A stretch of 64,000 nucleotides of DNA from Spirosoma telluris (lineage in GTDB: Bacteria > Bacteroidota > Bacteroidia > Cytophagales > Spirosomataceae): the NCBI GenBank assembly GCA_003259005.1, contig QLII01000001.1, positions 5,819,001-5,883,000 on the forward strand, in the 5' to 3' direction. Numbering within the stretch: the stretch's first letter is position 1; each line of letters opens with the position of its first letter. Positions 17,156 through 27,075 of this stretch are shown here, piece after piece. Position numbers and translations under genes: made by a program. The notes under the pieces were generated by a model. That model searched no databases, was not told the origin of the DNA, and worked only from the letters and a program-made list of their open reading frames with translations.

Positions 17156-17162
17156 ACAAATG

Positions 17163-17945
17163 CTATTCTGCACGTTTTTCTTCATCAGGCAAGACCGATT
17201 CAGGCGTTTCCTGCTGGATGTCATCAGTTGGTACTTCGTCTTCATTCTGAGCAGATTCTGGCTCCTGAAGTTTCTGATCGTCTTCAATAAACTCCTCTGC
17301 GGGTAAAACCGATGCTTCAACAGGATCTGGCCCAGAAACAGGGAGCATATGATCTTCTACGTGCTGATCGCCGAAGAACCGGCGCTGAAAGAATAGAATC
17401 AGGCAGACGCCAACGAAAATACACGAATCGGCGACGTTAAAAATGGGTGTCGAATAATATTGGCCTCCCCAGGCGGGTACCCAGTCTGGGATAAAGCCTT
17501 CCCAAACATCGACAAAAATCATATCGATCACCTGACCATGAAACCAGGGCGTTGGTGATCCATAAGGGGCATTGTTAAGAAAAACACCGTAGAACGTACT
17601 ATCAATCACATTGCCAACTGCTCCAGCCAGAATCATAGCCATTGCCCACAACAGCCCATTGGGAGCACCACGATGCGCTAAGTTTACCAGATAGTAGCCA
17701 ATGCCAATCATGGCAAACAAACGAAATACACTTAATAACAACTTACCATACTCATGACCCAGTTGCATACCAAATGCCATTCCTGGATTGAGTACATAAT
17801 GCAGTTTGAGCCAATCACCAACCAGTTTAACCTGCCCCGCAAAACCGGGAGCCATATAGTGATGCACAGCCAGTTTCACGCCTTGATCGAGTGCAATCAG
17901 AATCAGCGTTAGCAGGAAAAATTTAAAGGGACTTTTCTGAATCAT
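17163..17945 (-). CDS. lspA: lipoprotein signal peptidase LspA with acidic C-terminal tail
   Basis: 260 aa from the ATG at 17945; a GTG 18 bases upstream would add MPPFFI. Four membrane helices are visible. The two catalytic aspartates lie in GNVIDSTFYGVF and FNVADSCIFVGV. The family is usually 160-210 aa. Here about 60 extra C-terminal residues are strongly acidic (EEFIEDDQKLQEPESAQNED) and probably form a disordered cytoplasmic tail. It cleaves signal peptides of the many lipoproteins seen in this window. Confidence 0.88.
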   Translation of the reverse strand: MIQKSPFKFFLLTLILIALDQGVKLAVHHYMAPGFAGQVKLVGDWLKLHYVLNPGMAFGMQLGHEYGKLLLSVFRLFAMIGIGYYLVNLAHRGAPNGLLWAMAMILAGAVGNVIDSTFYGVFLNNAPYGSPTPWFHGQVIDMIFVDVWEGFIPDWVPAWGGQYYSTPIFNVADSCIFVGVCLILFFQRRFFGDQHVEDHMLPVSGPDPVEASVLPAEEFIEDDQKLQEPESAQNEDEVPTDDIQQETPESVLPDEEKRAE

Positions 17946-18009
17946 AATAAAAAAAGGTGGCACAGCATGGCTTGGGTTGCCCAGCTTGCTGTGCCAGTCA
18001 TTAAATGCT

Positions 18010-18105
18010 TGTCAAAGGTTATCAGCTATGGTCAAGTGTAGTTAGGCGTTTGTTCAATAACTACCTACTATGCTTGACAATCAATGATTATACTTGACTA
18101 CTAAT
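18010..18105. repeat. imperfect inverted repeat of GTCAAG units
   Basis: The left half carries TGTCAAAGG and GGTCAAGTGTAGTTAGG; the right half carries CTACCTACTATGCTTGACA and ATACTTGACTAC, mirrored around GTTTGTTCAATAA. It fills the gap between lspA and the proline dehydrogenase stop. Same architecture as other gap-filling repeats here, different unit. Confidence 0.45.
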
Positions 18106-18106
18106 C

Positions 18107-19354
18107 TTATTTAGACCGGCAGTTTTTCCGGCGTTTCAACTCATCACTAATTAAATTAAACTCACGGCTGCTCTGTCCGGCAATGGATTTGTTCTCATCG
18201 GCCCGGCGAAACAGGTAAGGCATAACCGTGTCAACAGGGCCATAAGGCACGTATTTCGCTACGTTATAGCCTGCATTTGCCAGGTTGTACGAGATGTTGT
18301 CGCTCATTCCCAGCAATTGTGCGAAATAAATATGCGAGTCGTTCGGCTCGATACCTAGACGCTTCATCTGTTGTATACAATACTGGCAACTGTCTTCATT
18401 ATGAGTCCCCAGACATACTGAGATAGTATCCCGATGCTCTAGACAAAAGTCGATCGCTCCATTGAAAGCCAGATCGGTATCTTCTTTAGTGGGCTGAATG
18501 GGGTCCTGATATTCTTCTTCATGAGCGCGAAGCCGCTCTTTTTCGAGGTACGCGCCCCGAACTAGCTTCACACCAAGGTAATAACCTTTGGCCTGTGCTT
18601 CGGCAGTATCGCGCCGGAGATGGTCGAAACTCTCCCATCGGTACATTTGGTATGTATTGTAAACAACAGGTCGCTCATGGTTATAGCGATCCATCATTTC
18701 ATACGCCAGTGTATCGATTGTGTCCTGAATCCAGCTCTCTTCCGCATCGATAAAAATGCGGACATTACGTTCGTAGGCGCGCCGACAAAGCGTATCGACT
18801 CGCTGCATAACCCGATCAAATTCAGCTTTTTGGGCTTTGTTGAGCGAGTCGCCAATCTGGACTGCTTCGAGTAGTGCAGTGGAGGCAACACCCGTCACTT
18901 TAAAAACCGAGAAGGGAATATCTTTGGATTCGCTGGCACGTTCTATCGTGCGGAGAATTTCGAGCGTTGTCTCATCGAAACTTTTTTCAGTTTCTTCGCC
19001 TTCAACAGAATAATCGAGGATGGTGCCAACATGAACATCGTGGAGATGTCCGATGGTTCGTTCACAATCCTGGATGCTTTCGCCCCCGCAAAATTGCTCG
19101 AAAATAGTGTTTTTAATGAGGAATTTGATGGGAAGATTCAGGCGTAAGGCGATCTTTATGAAAAAAGTACCTAAATTTACCAGCCATCCCTTATTCATCA
19201 ACGCAAATAACCAGTAGGTCTTACGGAGTTTGAAGTCTGACTGGGACGAAAACGCAATCGAAGTGTCCTCAAAAGAAACGGGACGGGCCGCGTTCGGATT
19301 TACATCAGTAAGGCCTTGGACTGTCTCCGGCATTAGATTACTTCGGTTCGACAT
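18107..19354 (-). CDS. proline dehydrogenase family protein
   Basis: 415 aa from the ATG at 19354, which has GGAG seven bases upstream; an ATG at 19387 would add 11 residues without a ribosome-binding site. TIM-barrel PRODH domain with FSVFKVTGVAS, RIFIDAEESWIQDTIDTLAY, YYLGVKLVRGAYLEKERLRA and QLLGMSDNISYNLANAGYNV and YVPYGPVDTVMPYLFRRADE, the flavin- and proline-binding signatures. It oxidises proline to pyrroline-5-carboxylate and feeds electrons to quinone. No P5C dehydrogenase domain is fused, so that step needs another gene. Confidence 0.87.
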   Translation of the reverse strand: MSNRSNLMPETVQGLTDVNPNAARPVSFEDTSIAFSSQSDFKLRKTYWLFALMNKGWLVNLGTFFIKIALRLNLPIKFLIKNTIFEQFCGGESIQDCERTIGHLHDVHVGTILDYSVEGEETEKSFDETTLEILRTIERASESKDIPFSVFKVTGVASTALLEAVQIGDSLNKAQKAEFDRVMQRVDTLCRRAYERNVRIFIDAEESWIQDTIDTLAYEMMDRYNHERPVVYNTYQMYRWESFDHLRRDTAEAQAKGYYLGVKLVRGAYLEKERLRAHEEEYQDPIQPTKEDTDLAFNGAIDFCLEHRDTISVCLGTHNEDSCQYCIQQMKRLGIEPNDSHIYFAQLLGMSDNISYNLANAGYNVAKYVPYGPVDTVMPYLFRRADENKSIAGQSSREFNLISDELKRRKNCRSK

Positions 19355-19608
19355 ATTAGTGCTCCGTTTGGGCGGTGCTACTTGCATAACTTAAATGCGT
19401 GTCGGCTAACACGACCGAAATATATAACGAAATTTCGGTCAATTCGTTAACTCACCGGCGCGGCTTATTTGGACAAACTAAAAATGGTTTTAGACAAATT
19501 AAGGAACCAGCTTGAAATACAGCCAATTCCCTTGCAAATATACCATAAAATTAAATTGAAAGTTCCCGATAGAGTAGATCGGTATTACTCTTAGATTAAG
19601 CGTTAAGT

Positions 19609-20712
19609 ATGAAAGTCGAATTAGCCGTAGAGCCGCTGGGATCGTGGATTGAGACCAACGGTAAACCTCTGATCATTGCGGGTCCGTGCAGTGCCGAGAC
19701 CGAAGATCAGTTAGTTGAAACCGCTCGCCAGTTGAAAGCACTGGACGCGGTTCATGTTATTCGCGCGGGCGTTTGGAAGCCCCGCACCCGGCCGGGTAGT
19801 TTTGAGGGTATGGGCGAAGCTGCTCTGCCCTGGATTCAGCGCGCCAAAGCCGAAACGGGTCTGCCGTTCGCGGTGGAAGTAGCTACGCCCGAGCATATCG
19901 AACTGGCTCTGAAATATGGTGTTGATATCCTGTGGATAGGTGCTCGTACCACTGTTAATCCATTCAACGTACAGGAAATTGCGGATGCCCTGCGTGGCGT
20001 TGACGTACCTGTACTGGTGAAAAACCCTGTAAATCCAGATCTAGCCCTTTGGGTTGGTGCCTTTGAACGTCTTGCCGGAGCTGGTATTACTAAACTGGGC
20101 GCTATTCACCGTGGATTTGCCACTGGCGAAGCCAGCAAATACCGTAACGTGCCTATGTGGCAGATGGCTATTGAGTTGAAGTCGATCTTCCCCCAGTTGC
20201 CCATCATCGGCGACCCTAGCCACATGGCAGGCAAACGGGCGTATCTGAACGAATTAGCTCAGATGGCTATGGATTTGAACTACGATGGTCTGATTGTTGA
20301 ATCGCATATTGATCCAGACAAAGCATGGAGTGATGCTGCTCAGCAGTTAACGCCTACCGCTTTCGGTGAAATGCTCGATCATCTGCAAATCCGTCAGGTT
20401 GAGTCGCAAAACCTGGAGTTCCAGAGCTTTACGGAGCAGTCCCGGCGTAGTATTGATAACGTTGACCGGCAGATTGTCGAGATGTTAGCTGCCCGGATGG
20501 CCCTCGTAGAACGTCTGGCTGAATACAAGCGTGACAATAACGTAACCTTATTCCAGCCTGAGCGTTGGAAAGAGATCCTGAAAACACGTACGGAATTGGG
20601 CCAAAAACTTGGCTTATATCCTGAACTGGTGGAAGAAATCTACAAGATTATCCACATGGAGTCGATCCGGAAACAGACCGAAATTATTCACAGCGCAGCG
20701 CAAAGCGTGTAG
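19609..20712 (+). CDS. bifunctional DAHP synthase / chorismate mutase
   Basis: 367 aa. Residues 1-260 are a class I-beta (KDPGal-like) DAHP synthase: IAGPCSAE, VWKPRTRPGSFEGMG, WIGARTTVNPFNVQEIADAL and DPSHMAGKR. Residues about 280-360 are an AroQ-type chorismate mutase (IDNVDRQIVEMLAARMALVE, then LAEYKRDNNVTLFQPERW). It makes DAHP from PEP and erythrose-4-phosphate, and the mutase domain both converts chorismate to prephenate and can mediate feedback control. This fusion is typical in Bacteroidota. Confidence 0.92.
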   Translation: MKVELAVEPLGSWIETNGKPLIIAGPCSAETEDQLVETARQLKALDAVHVIRAGVWKPRTRPGSFEGMGEAALPWIQRAKAETGLPFAVEVATPEHIELALKYGVDILWIGARTTVNPFNVQEIADALRGVDVPVLVKNPVNPDLALWVGAFERLAGAGITKLGAIHRGFATGEASKYRNVPMWQMAIELKSIFPQLPIIGDPSHMAGKRAYLNELAQMAMDLNYDGLIVESHIDPDKAWSDAAQQLTPTAFGEMLDHLQIRQVESQNLEFQSFTEQSRRSIDNVDRQIVEMLAARMALVERLAEYKRDNNVTLFQPERWKEILKTRTELGQKLGLYPELVEEIYKIIHMESIRKQTEIIHSAAQSV

Positions 20713-20721
20713 TTGATAGTG

Positions 20722-20803
20722 GTGGAGTAAGTGAAATGGGTGGAGTAGGTGAAGTAAGGGCAAGAACTTACTGCACTCACTCCACCCATTTCACTTACTC
20801 CAC
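20722..20803. repeat. 25-bp perfect inverted repeat of GTGGAGTAA-type units
   Basis: Arms at 20722-20746 and 20779-20803 are perfectly complementary, with the pattern GTGGAGTAAGTGAAATGGG, and extend imperfectly inward. The arm is made of reiterated GGAGTAAGTGAA units. It lies between the DAHP synthase stop and the convergent DUF4249 stop and may also work as a terminator. Confidence 0.7.
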
Positions 20804-20807
20804 TATT

Positions 20808-21755
20808 TCACTTTAGTTTACAGGTTAAGGTAGCATTATTATAACCGGCAAAACAGCCTAGCGCACCATCAATATTACTGGGAATGATTACCGGCTCGGC
20901 AAACGGATTGCCTCGGGATCGTCGTTGCCGGATCACTGCCTCCTGATACCGATAATAGGATTGGTCGATACTCAGTAAATTAACAGTAACTGAAGCGCTG
21001 GTATACTGATTATAAAAAGTTGTCTGCTGATTGCCTGCAGTCGTAGTTTGCGTTAGAAACGCCCTTCCAGATTCTATTTCGGTTCCGTCACGCCCTACGT
21101 CTGAAAACAATCCTCGGTTCTCATCGTCAAATGAAAGGCTATTATACCTTTCTTCCCGAATGTTTGTGCTTGTCGTATAGCGAAAAATCCCGGCAACCTG
21201 ATAGGCATTCGTTTGCCCGACTGGATCTTGCCAATCTACCAAAACGAAATAGCGTGTGGGTTGATTACGAGAGGGTGGAAGCGAATCGAACTTTATCCGC
21301 AATGGATCAACGGGTTGCGGAATGGTGCAGGTGCTGGTTGCCACTTGCCCATTGGCCGTTACAACTTTGAGCTTGTAGGTTCGTCCAGCTATGATGGGCA
21401 GTAACTTCGCAGGAATACTATACGCTGAATCGGCCGAGGGGTGAATTTTATAATAAGGCAGTACAACTGAGCGATCTCCTTCCGAGAGGGTGACGATGGC
21501 ATTGGTAACCGTAATGCCTGGCTGTAGGAGACTAATACTATCACCAACCACCGTGTTGGAGCGAGTGACCTTGATCGCCAAAAGGGTATCCTGAGGACAG
21601 AGAAAACCGCTCACAACCAGTTTCGGGGCGGCCAAGCCTAGTTGTTCCGGATCAACTTCGTTTCGTAAGGTAGTACAGCCATCCAGCAGGATAAATCCGG
21701 CCATACAACTGATCAGGGCGTAAAATGAACGATATAGTTTTCTGGATAAGTGCAT
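20808..21755 (-). CDS. DUF4249 outer-membrane lipoprotein, TonB receptor partner
   Basis: 315 aa; the signal region ending MAGFILLDGCTTLRNEVDPE gives a lipobox LDGC. The DUF4249 pattern follows: PKLVVSGFLCPQDTLLAIKV, DRSVVLPYYKIHPS, YKLKVVTANGQVATSTCTIP. It starts one base inside the stop codon of the TonB receptor (TGATG overlap), so the two are coupled. In Bacteroidota DUF4249 lipoproteins accompany TonB receptors as surface subunits. Ligand unknown. Confidence 0.8.
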   Translation of the reverse strand: MHLSRKLYRSFYALISCMAGFILLDGCTTLRNEVDPEQLGLAAPKLVVSGFLCPQDTLLAIKVTRSNTVVGDSISLLQPGITVTNAIVTLSEGDRSVVLPYYKIHPSADSAYSIPAKLLPIIAGRTYKLKVVTANGQVATSTCTIPQPVDPLRIKFDSLPPSRNQPTRYFVLVDWQDPVGQTNAYQVAGIFRYTTSTNIREERYNSLSFDDENRGLFSDVGRDGTEIESGRAFLTQTTTAGNQQTTFYNQYTSASVTVNLLSIDQSYYRYQEAVIRQRRSRGNPFAEPVIIPSNIDGALGCFAGYNNATLTCKLK

Positions 21756-24158
21756 CAGAACTTGAAATTATAACTGAATGCTGGTACAAAAGGAAAGACA
21801 GAGTAGCGGAATAACGCGGTTCGAGCGGGCTCAGTAGCGGTTGCCGCAACAGATTCGAGCCGATAGAAAAACGGATTTCGGCGGTCGTAGAGATTATAAA
21901 CACTGATTTCCCAGGTTCGTTCATGGTGTTTTTTGTGCTTATGAAACTGAATACCCAGGTCGAAGCGATGATAAGGTTCGGCCCGGAAACTGTTTTTCTG
22001 GGTTCCATAATCATCGGCGGTACGCGGATTATTGAAAAAGGTTTGTACAATGCCGGGCGATCCGCCGTAGACCAGTGTATTGCCCGCCCGATAGGTGTCA
22101 TAGCGACCAACCGGAACCGTCAGCGCATTTCCCGTTCCATACACCCAAACTGCGGACAGGGTAATTTTCTTACTCAATTCATAAATACCCACCAGGGAAA
22201 TGTCGTGCCGCCGGTCATAACGTGGATAGTAGGGTTGACCACCGTTTAGCTCCGCAAATTGCCATTGCGTCCAGGAAAGTGTGTAACCCGCCCAACCCGA
22301 AAACCGTCCGACTTTCTTTTGTAACAAAGCTTCAGCGCCATAAGACCACCCCCGGCCTGCGGTTACGTTATCTTCCCAACGCACGTTATTGGCCGAGGTT
22401 GGATCGTTGACAAGCAGGAAACTAGCCCCCTCTTTGTAGTTGATAATGTTAGTCATTGTTTTGTAGTAACCCTCAACCGTTAATGTCAAACCTTTGTTGG
22501 TAAAGTCTTTCGCAAGCCCCAAAGCGACCTGCTGTGATTGTTGTGGCTTGACCTGATCAGTGCTGGGCACCCACAAATCAGTCGGAAGCCCTATTCCCGT
22601 GTTGGAGAGCAGATGGACATATTGATTCATCAGCGCATACGATGCCTTAATCGACAAATCGGGTTTGATCGTAAAGGCAGCGGAAATCCGAGGTTCGGGT
22701 TTAAGATAATTGACACCGGTCTGGTGAAAATAACTTAGGCGAAGTCCCCCATTCATCCGTAAGCGACTGGATGGACGCCAGGTATCTTCGGCATAAACAC
22801 CCGATTCGAGGACATCAATCGTACTCACACTGTTAACGGATTGGTTAATCCCTGCGTTTTGCAATACCACAGCGCTGGGGGTAAACCGGTGATAGGTGTT
22901 CTGTAGTCCTACCTTCACCGAATGCTGGGGCGTCGGATAATAATCGACATCATATTTCAGCGAAAAATCCCGGATACCGGAGTTGTACTCAAGTGAATAC
23001 GTATCGGTGGCGAGTGTACTTTTCTCTACCGCTGTAATCTGGAATTTATAGTCACTAAAAATTAAAGACAGGTTGGCGAACAGTTTCTGGTTGAATAGGT
23101 GATTCCAACGAAGTGTAGCTGTTGCGTTACCCCAACCCAGTCCAATATCATTATTTTGCGTGTTGTCGTGTGCGTAGAACTTGTCGCGACCAAAGTAACC
23201 GCTCAGATAGAGCTTATTGGTTGGGCTGAAATCGTAGTTGGCCTTGGCATTCAGGTCGTAGAAATAATAACCAGCCTGCGTTTGGCCCTTGGTTTGAGCA
23301 TTGATGATGGGGCGGCTATAATGTCAAGGTAGGTTCGACGGCCTGACACGAGAAACGATCCTTTCTTGTTCTTAGTGAATGGCCCCTCCAGCGTCAATCG
23401 GGAAGCAATCAGGCCAATGCCGCCTTCGCCATGAAGTTTCTCCCGATTGCCATCCTTCATATTCAGGTCAATAACCGACGAAAGTCGGCCACCATAGCGG
23501 GCTGGGAAGCCGCCTTTTATTAACTCGACACTCTTGATCGCGTCCCCATTGAAGACCGAAAAGAAACCAAATAAGTGGCTGGCGTTATACACAACGGCAT
23601 CATCCAGAATTATGAGATTCTGGTCTGGGCCACCCCCCGGACATAAATTCCCGTTTGTCCTTCCGAACCTTTCTGAACACCGGGCATAAGTTGCAGCACC
23701 TTTAGTACGTCTTTCTCGCCCAGGAACGCCGGGATTTTTTTGATCTGTGCAATTGGAACGTCGATTGTACTCATCTGGGCACTTTCGCTCACTTTTTCAA
23801 CAGACGTGCTTGCCTTTACCTGCACCTCTGAGAGTGCCCGACCGGGTGTAAGCGATACGTTCTGGACCTGATTGCTACGCAGACTTAAGGTACGGCTACT
23901 TGTTTCATAACCGACAAATGAATAGGCGAGCCGGAGACTGTCCTGAGCCGGTAACGTTATCGAATAAAAACCATAGGTATTGGTCGTTGTGCCAGTCGTT
24001 GTACCGGGCAGATAAACGTTTACGCCAATCAAGGCTTCCTGACTACCCGTCTCGCGTACATAGCCGCTTACGGTAAACTTGCCTGGCGTAGGCTGAGCGT
24101 TTAACAGGTTGATTGACAGATATATTAATAGAAAATTAATGTGTAAATATTTTCGCAT
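21755..24158 (-). pseudogene. TonB-dependent receptor, two frameshifts as read
   Basis: The intact reading would be 801 aa: a signal peptide (MRKYLHINFLLIYLSINLLN), a carboxypeptidase-regulatory-like domain (FTVSGYVRETGSQEALIGVN), a plug (KKIPAFLGEKDVLKVLQLMP, GIYVRGGGPDQN) and a 22-strand barrel ending FPFVPAFSYNFKF. The first break lies at the C run 23633-23638, where adding one base restores GGGPDQNLIILDDAVVYN. The second lies near 23309-23315, where one base restores YLDIIA then PIINAQTK. Everything between is in frame and well conserved, arguing against old decay. Partner of the DUF4249 gene. Confidence 0.8.
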
Positions 24159-24379
24159 AAAGCTATAATTCTGACCAGCCTAAGATGCAGGCTACTTGTT
24201 AAATGAGGCTTAGCCACTAGGCAATCTCTTTTAATTACCATTTCTTGTGAAAGTAATTATATCATGAAACGACAGTGCCAGTAATTCATTGCTCAGTTTC
24301 TACTTCATATCAAAACAAAACGGCTGATTATAAGGTACTATACCCAGTGAAGTCCAATATGCTCAAGGCCTGAATAGAT

Positions 24380-25719
24380 ATGCTTCAATTCGACAAACTT
24401 TCGCTCAATATACCCGAGACTGGCAAACCCGTGTTGTCATTATCGGTGGTGGATTCGGGGGGATGAATCTGGCTAAAGCCCTGCGAAATACGGATATGCA
24501 AGTAGTGCTGTTCGACAAACAAAACTACAACGGTTTCTGGCCATTACTATACCAGGTAGCTACGGCTGGTTTGGAGCCAGATGCCATTGCCGAACCCTTT
24601 CGGAAGATGTTCGATGGCTTTGACGATTTTCATTACCGGATGGTGCGGGTCAATAAAATCGATCCAGCCAATAAAACCGTTACAACCCTGATTGGTGAGT
24701 TGCATTACGACTTTTTGGTGATTGCCAGTGGCTCAAAATCGAATTACTTTGGCAACGACCAAATTAAAAAATATGCTTTTCCGCTAAAAACGATTCCTGA
24801 AGCCCTCAATGTCCGGAGTCAGTTTTTGCAGTGTTTTGAGCAGGCCAGTGTCACAACCGACTTTGCCGAACGCGAAAGCCTACTCACTTTCGTCATTGCC
24901 GGAGCTGGGCCAACGGGCGTCGAGATGGCGGGTTCGCTGGCTGAGATGCGGAAACACGTTCTACCAAGCGATTATCCGGGGCTGGATTTTAGCCAAATGA
25001 GTATTTATGTGGTTGAAGGGTTGGGTAAAGTCTTGCCGCCCATGTCCGACGAAGCCGGAAAGAAAGCACAGCAATACCTCGAAGACCTTGGGGTTATTGT
25101 TAAGCTAAATACGATGGTCGAATCGTATGATGGAGAGACCGTTACTTTCAAAGGGGGTGAGCAAATCAAAGCACAGACTCTGGTTTGGGGCGCTGGTGTA
25201 ACAGGTGCATTAATCGACGGTATTCCGGCTGAGTCGATTGAGAAGGGGCGAATTCTGGTCGACCCGATTAACCGGGTGCAGGGCCTGACCGATGTGTTTG
25301 CCATTGGCGACATCGCCTTTATGAAACTGGAAGATTACCCAAAAGGGCACCCAGGAGTAGCACAACCTGCTATTCAACAGGGGAAACACTTAGCCAAGAA
25401 TCTCCAGCGAATCCGGAAAAATGAACCAACGACGCCCTTCGAGTATTTCGATAAAGGGTCTCTGGCTATTGTGGGACGGAGCCGGGCTGTGGCCGATTTG
25501 CCAGGTAACATTCACCTTGGTGGGTTTATTGCCTGGATGGCCTGGTTATTCGTACACATCTGGTATTTAGTCGGCTTCCGGAGTAAGCTGATTGTTTTCA
25601 GCAACTGGGTATACAGGCTCTTTACCTACGAACGTGGTACCCGCATCATTATACGACCCTTTGTCCGGAAAGACGATAAAGTGGGGCAGGAAATGATGGC
25701 CCAGAATGAGCGAGCGTAA
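24380..25719 (+). pseudogene. NDH-2 type NADH dehydrogenase, one frameshift as read
   Basis: The ATG at 24380 reads MLQFDKLSLNIPETGKP and then loses frame at the C run 24428-24430. One extra C gives RVVIIGGGFGGMNLAKALRN, the FAD-binding Rossmann motif. The rest is intact: a second GAGPTGVEMAGSLAE motif, VFAIGDIAFM and a C-terminal membrane-anchoring helix (FIAWMAWLFVHIWYLVGF). The corrected protein is 446 aa. NDH-2 oxidises NADH and reduces quinone without pumping protons. Without the correction the first Rossmann motif would be missing, so an indel error is likely. Confidence 0.82.
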
Positions 25720-25721
25720 CC

Positions 25722-26549
25722 CTACCGTTTCCCAAGAGGGAAATTAAAGCCGAACTGATATTTATACTGGAGTGAGTAAAAATGGTGCGTAGCTAAACCC
25801 TGATGGTCGGCACCGAGTCGCGTATTTGTATAGTCGACCCAGGCACCCTGCAGGTCGGTTTGTAAAAAGAAATACTTGAAGATATCGAGCTTCAAGCCTG
25901 CGCTTAGGGCTGCTACCATGCCGTGGTAATGAAAATAACCCTCATCATTATTGCCTAGTACGGTTGAGATCGTGTAGGAAATTAACGGCCCACCACCCAC
26001 TTTGCCAATAGCACTTAGCTGAAAGGCTTTAGACTGCCAGAGCTTTTGCCGCTTTACCAGGTTTAACATCAGGTAGTTATTGCCATTGGTATGCTGCAAA
26101 TGCACAAAATCAGGCGTTACGAGCGTGTCTTTATCAATCTGATGCCCTCTGATTTGTCCTTGTACATGCATCATCTGATTATCGGTAACAATGTATTTAA
26201 GGTGATCCCAGCTTAGTTCAATGCCCAGATCGTGTTTATCATTGAAGAAATAACCCAGGTTCATGTCGTATTGCGGAACCGTCAGGTTATCGAGTTTATA
26301 GAAATCGTGTAAATCAGGGCGGTCATGCGCTTTCGCATCAATAAACGTGAAGTCGTAGTTATCCGTCGTTGTATTGCGAAAATGGATTGTGCTCTTGGTA
26401 TACCAGTCACGGTTGTAGCCCCAGGTGAAGTAAAAACTACCCCGTTGTTTACCAAACTTGATTGACTTTTCAGGGAGAGACTGCTGGGCGAAAACAGGTT
26501 GCAGTAAAGAATAAACTAGAATAGTGAACAGTAAAGATTTACAATTCAT
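25722..26549 (-). CDS. outer-membrane beta-barrel protein, function unknown
   Basis: 275 aa from the ATG at 26549; an upstream start at 26576 would precede the signal peptide awkwardly. Signal peptide MNCKSLLFTILVYSLLQPVF, cleaved after AQ. Alternating aromatic strands (GSFYFTWGYNRDWYTKSTIH, DMNLGYFFNDKHDLGIELSW) and a terminal YSLQYKYQFGFNFPLGKR indicate a small barrel of about 8-10 strands. No enzymatic motif identified. Converges with NDH-2, two bases apart. Confidence 0.65.
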   Translation of the reverse strand: MNCKSLLFTILVYSLLQPVFAQQSLPEKSIKFGKQRGSFYFTWGYNRDWYTKSTIHFRNTTTDNYDFTFIDAKAHDRPDLHDFYKLDNLTVPQYDMNLGYFFNDKHDLGIELSWDHLKYIVTDNQMMHVQGQIRGHQIDKDTLVTPDFVHLQHTNGNNYLMLNLVKRQKLWQSKAFQLSAIGKVGGGPLISYTISTVLGNNDEGYFHYHGMVAALSAGLKLDIFKYFFLQTDLQGAWVDYTNTRLGADHQGLATHHFYSLQYKYQFGFNFPLGKR

Positions 26550-26701
26550 ACAGTGTACAGAATGTGCCGGTGGCAAACAGGTAATAAATGCTACATAAAG
26601 CGTATTTCACCTGTTTGAGTTCCGTATACCCTCTATACCTTTATCCCCAAAGGTACATACCGATGAAGTATATACTTTTGGGGATGAATCAATGCATCTA
26701 T

Positions 26702-26899
26702 TTACCAGCCAGGGCGGCCATACCGATGATCATCATAGTCACGGTGGCCACCGTAAGGTCTTGGCGGTGGGCCGTAGGGGCGTCGGGCTCCGTAATGACG
26801 GCCATAACTAGGTCGGCTATAGTAAGTTGAGGTGCAGCTCCCTAGTGATACAGTAAGTATCAAGGCTGTTAAAAAAACGAGCAATTTTGACGTTTTCAT
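26702..26899 (-). CDS. small Gly/Arg/Tyr-rich lipoprotein
   Basis: 65 aa from the ATG at 26899. The signal peptide MKTSKLLVFLTALILTVSLG ends in lipobox LGSC. The mature part (about 35 aa) is dominated by Y, R, G, P and H, for example RPYGPPPRPYGGHRDYDDHR. Such short basic, aromatic lipoproteins recur in Bacteroidota, with no known role. ATG 26899 chosen over 26929 because it starts the signal peptide directly. Confidence 0.55.
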   Translation of the reverse strand: MKTSKLLVFLTALILTVSLGSCTSTYYSRPSYGRHYGARRPYGPPPRPYGGHRDYDDHRYGRPGW

Positions 26900-27075
26900 G
26901 GTTGTAACGCTATTTTTTTTGTAATTCAACTATTAGATAGCCGGAGTAGGTAAATGATTAAATCCTGTTGATTAAGCTTCGGTTAAAGTTGTAGAACATT
27001 AGGGTGCCATAGAAGAAGCCTGAAACGTTTGTCACAAATTCGCGTTCCATTACTATCACTTTCCTGATTAACTCA

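Noticed and set aside
21755..24158. TonB receptor frameshifts as phase variation
   Set aside because: A six-base C run could slip, but a second independent break and the same pattern in rplF make sequence error more likely.
24463..25719. NDH-2 as an intact protein beginning at the ATG at 24463
   Set aside because: That start drops the first GxGxxG flavin motif, which is present just upstream in another frame, so a frameshift is the better reading.
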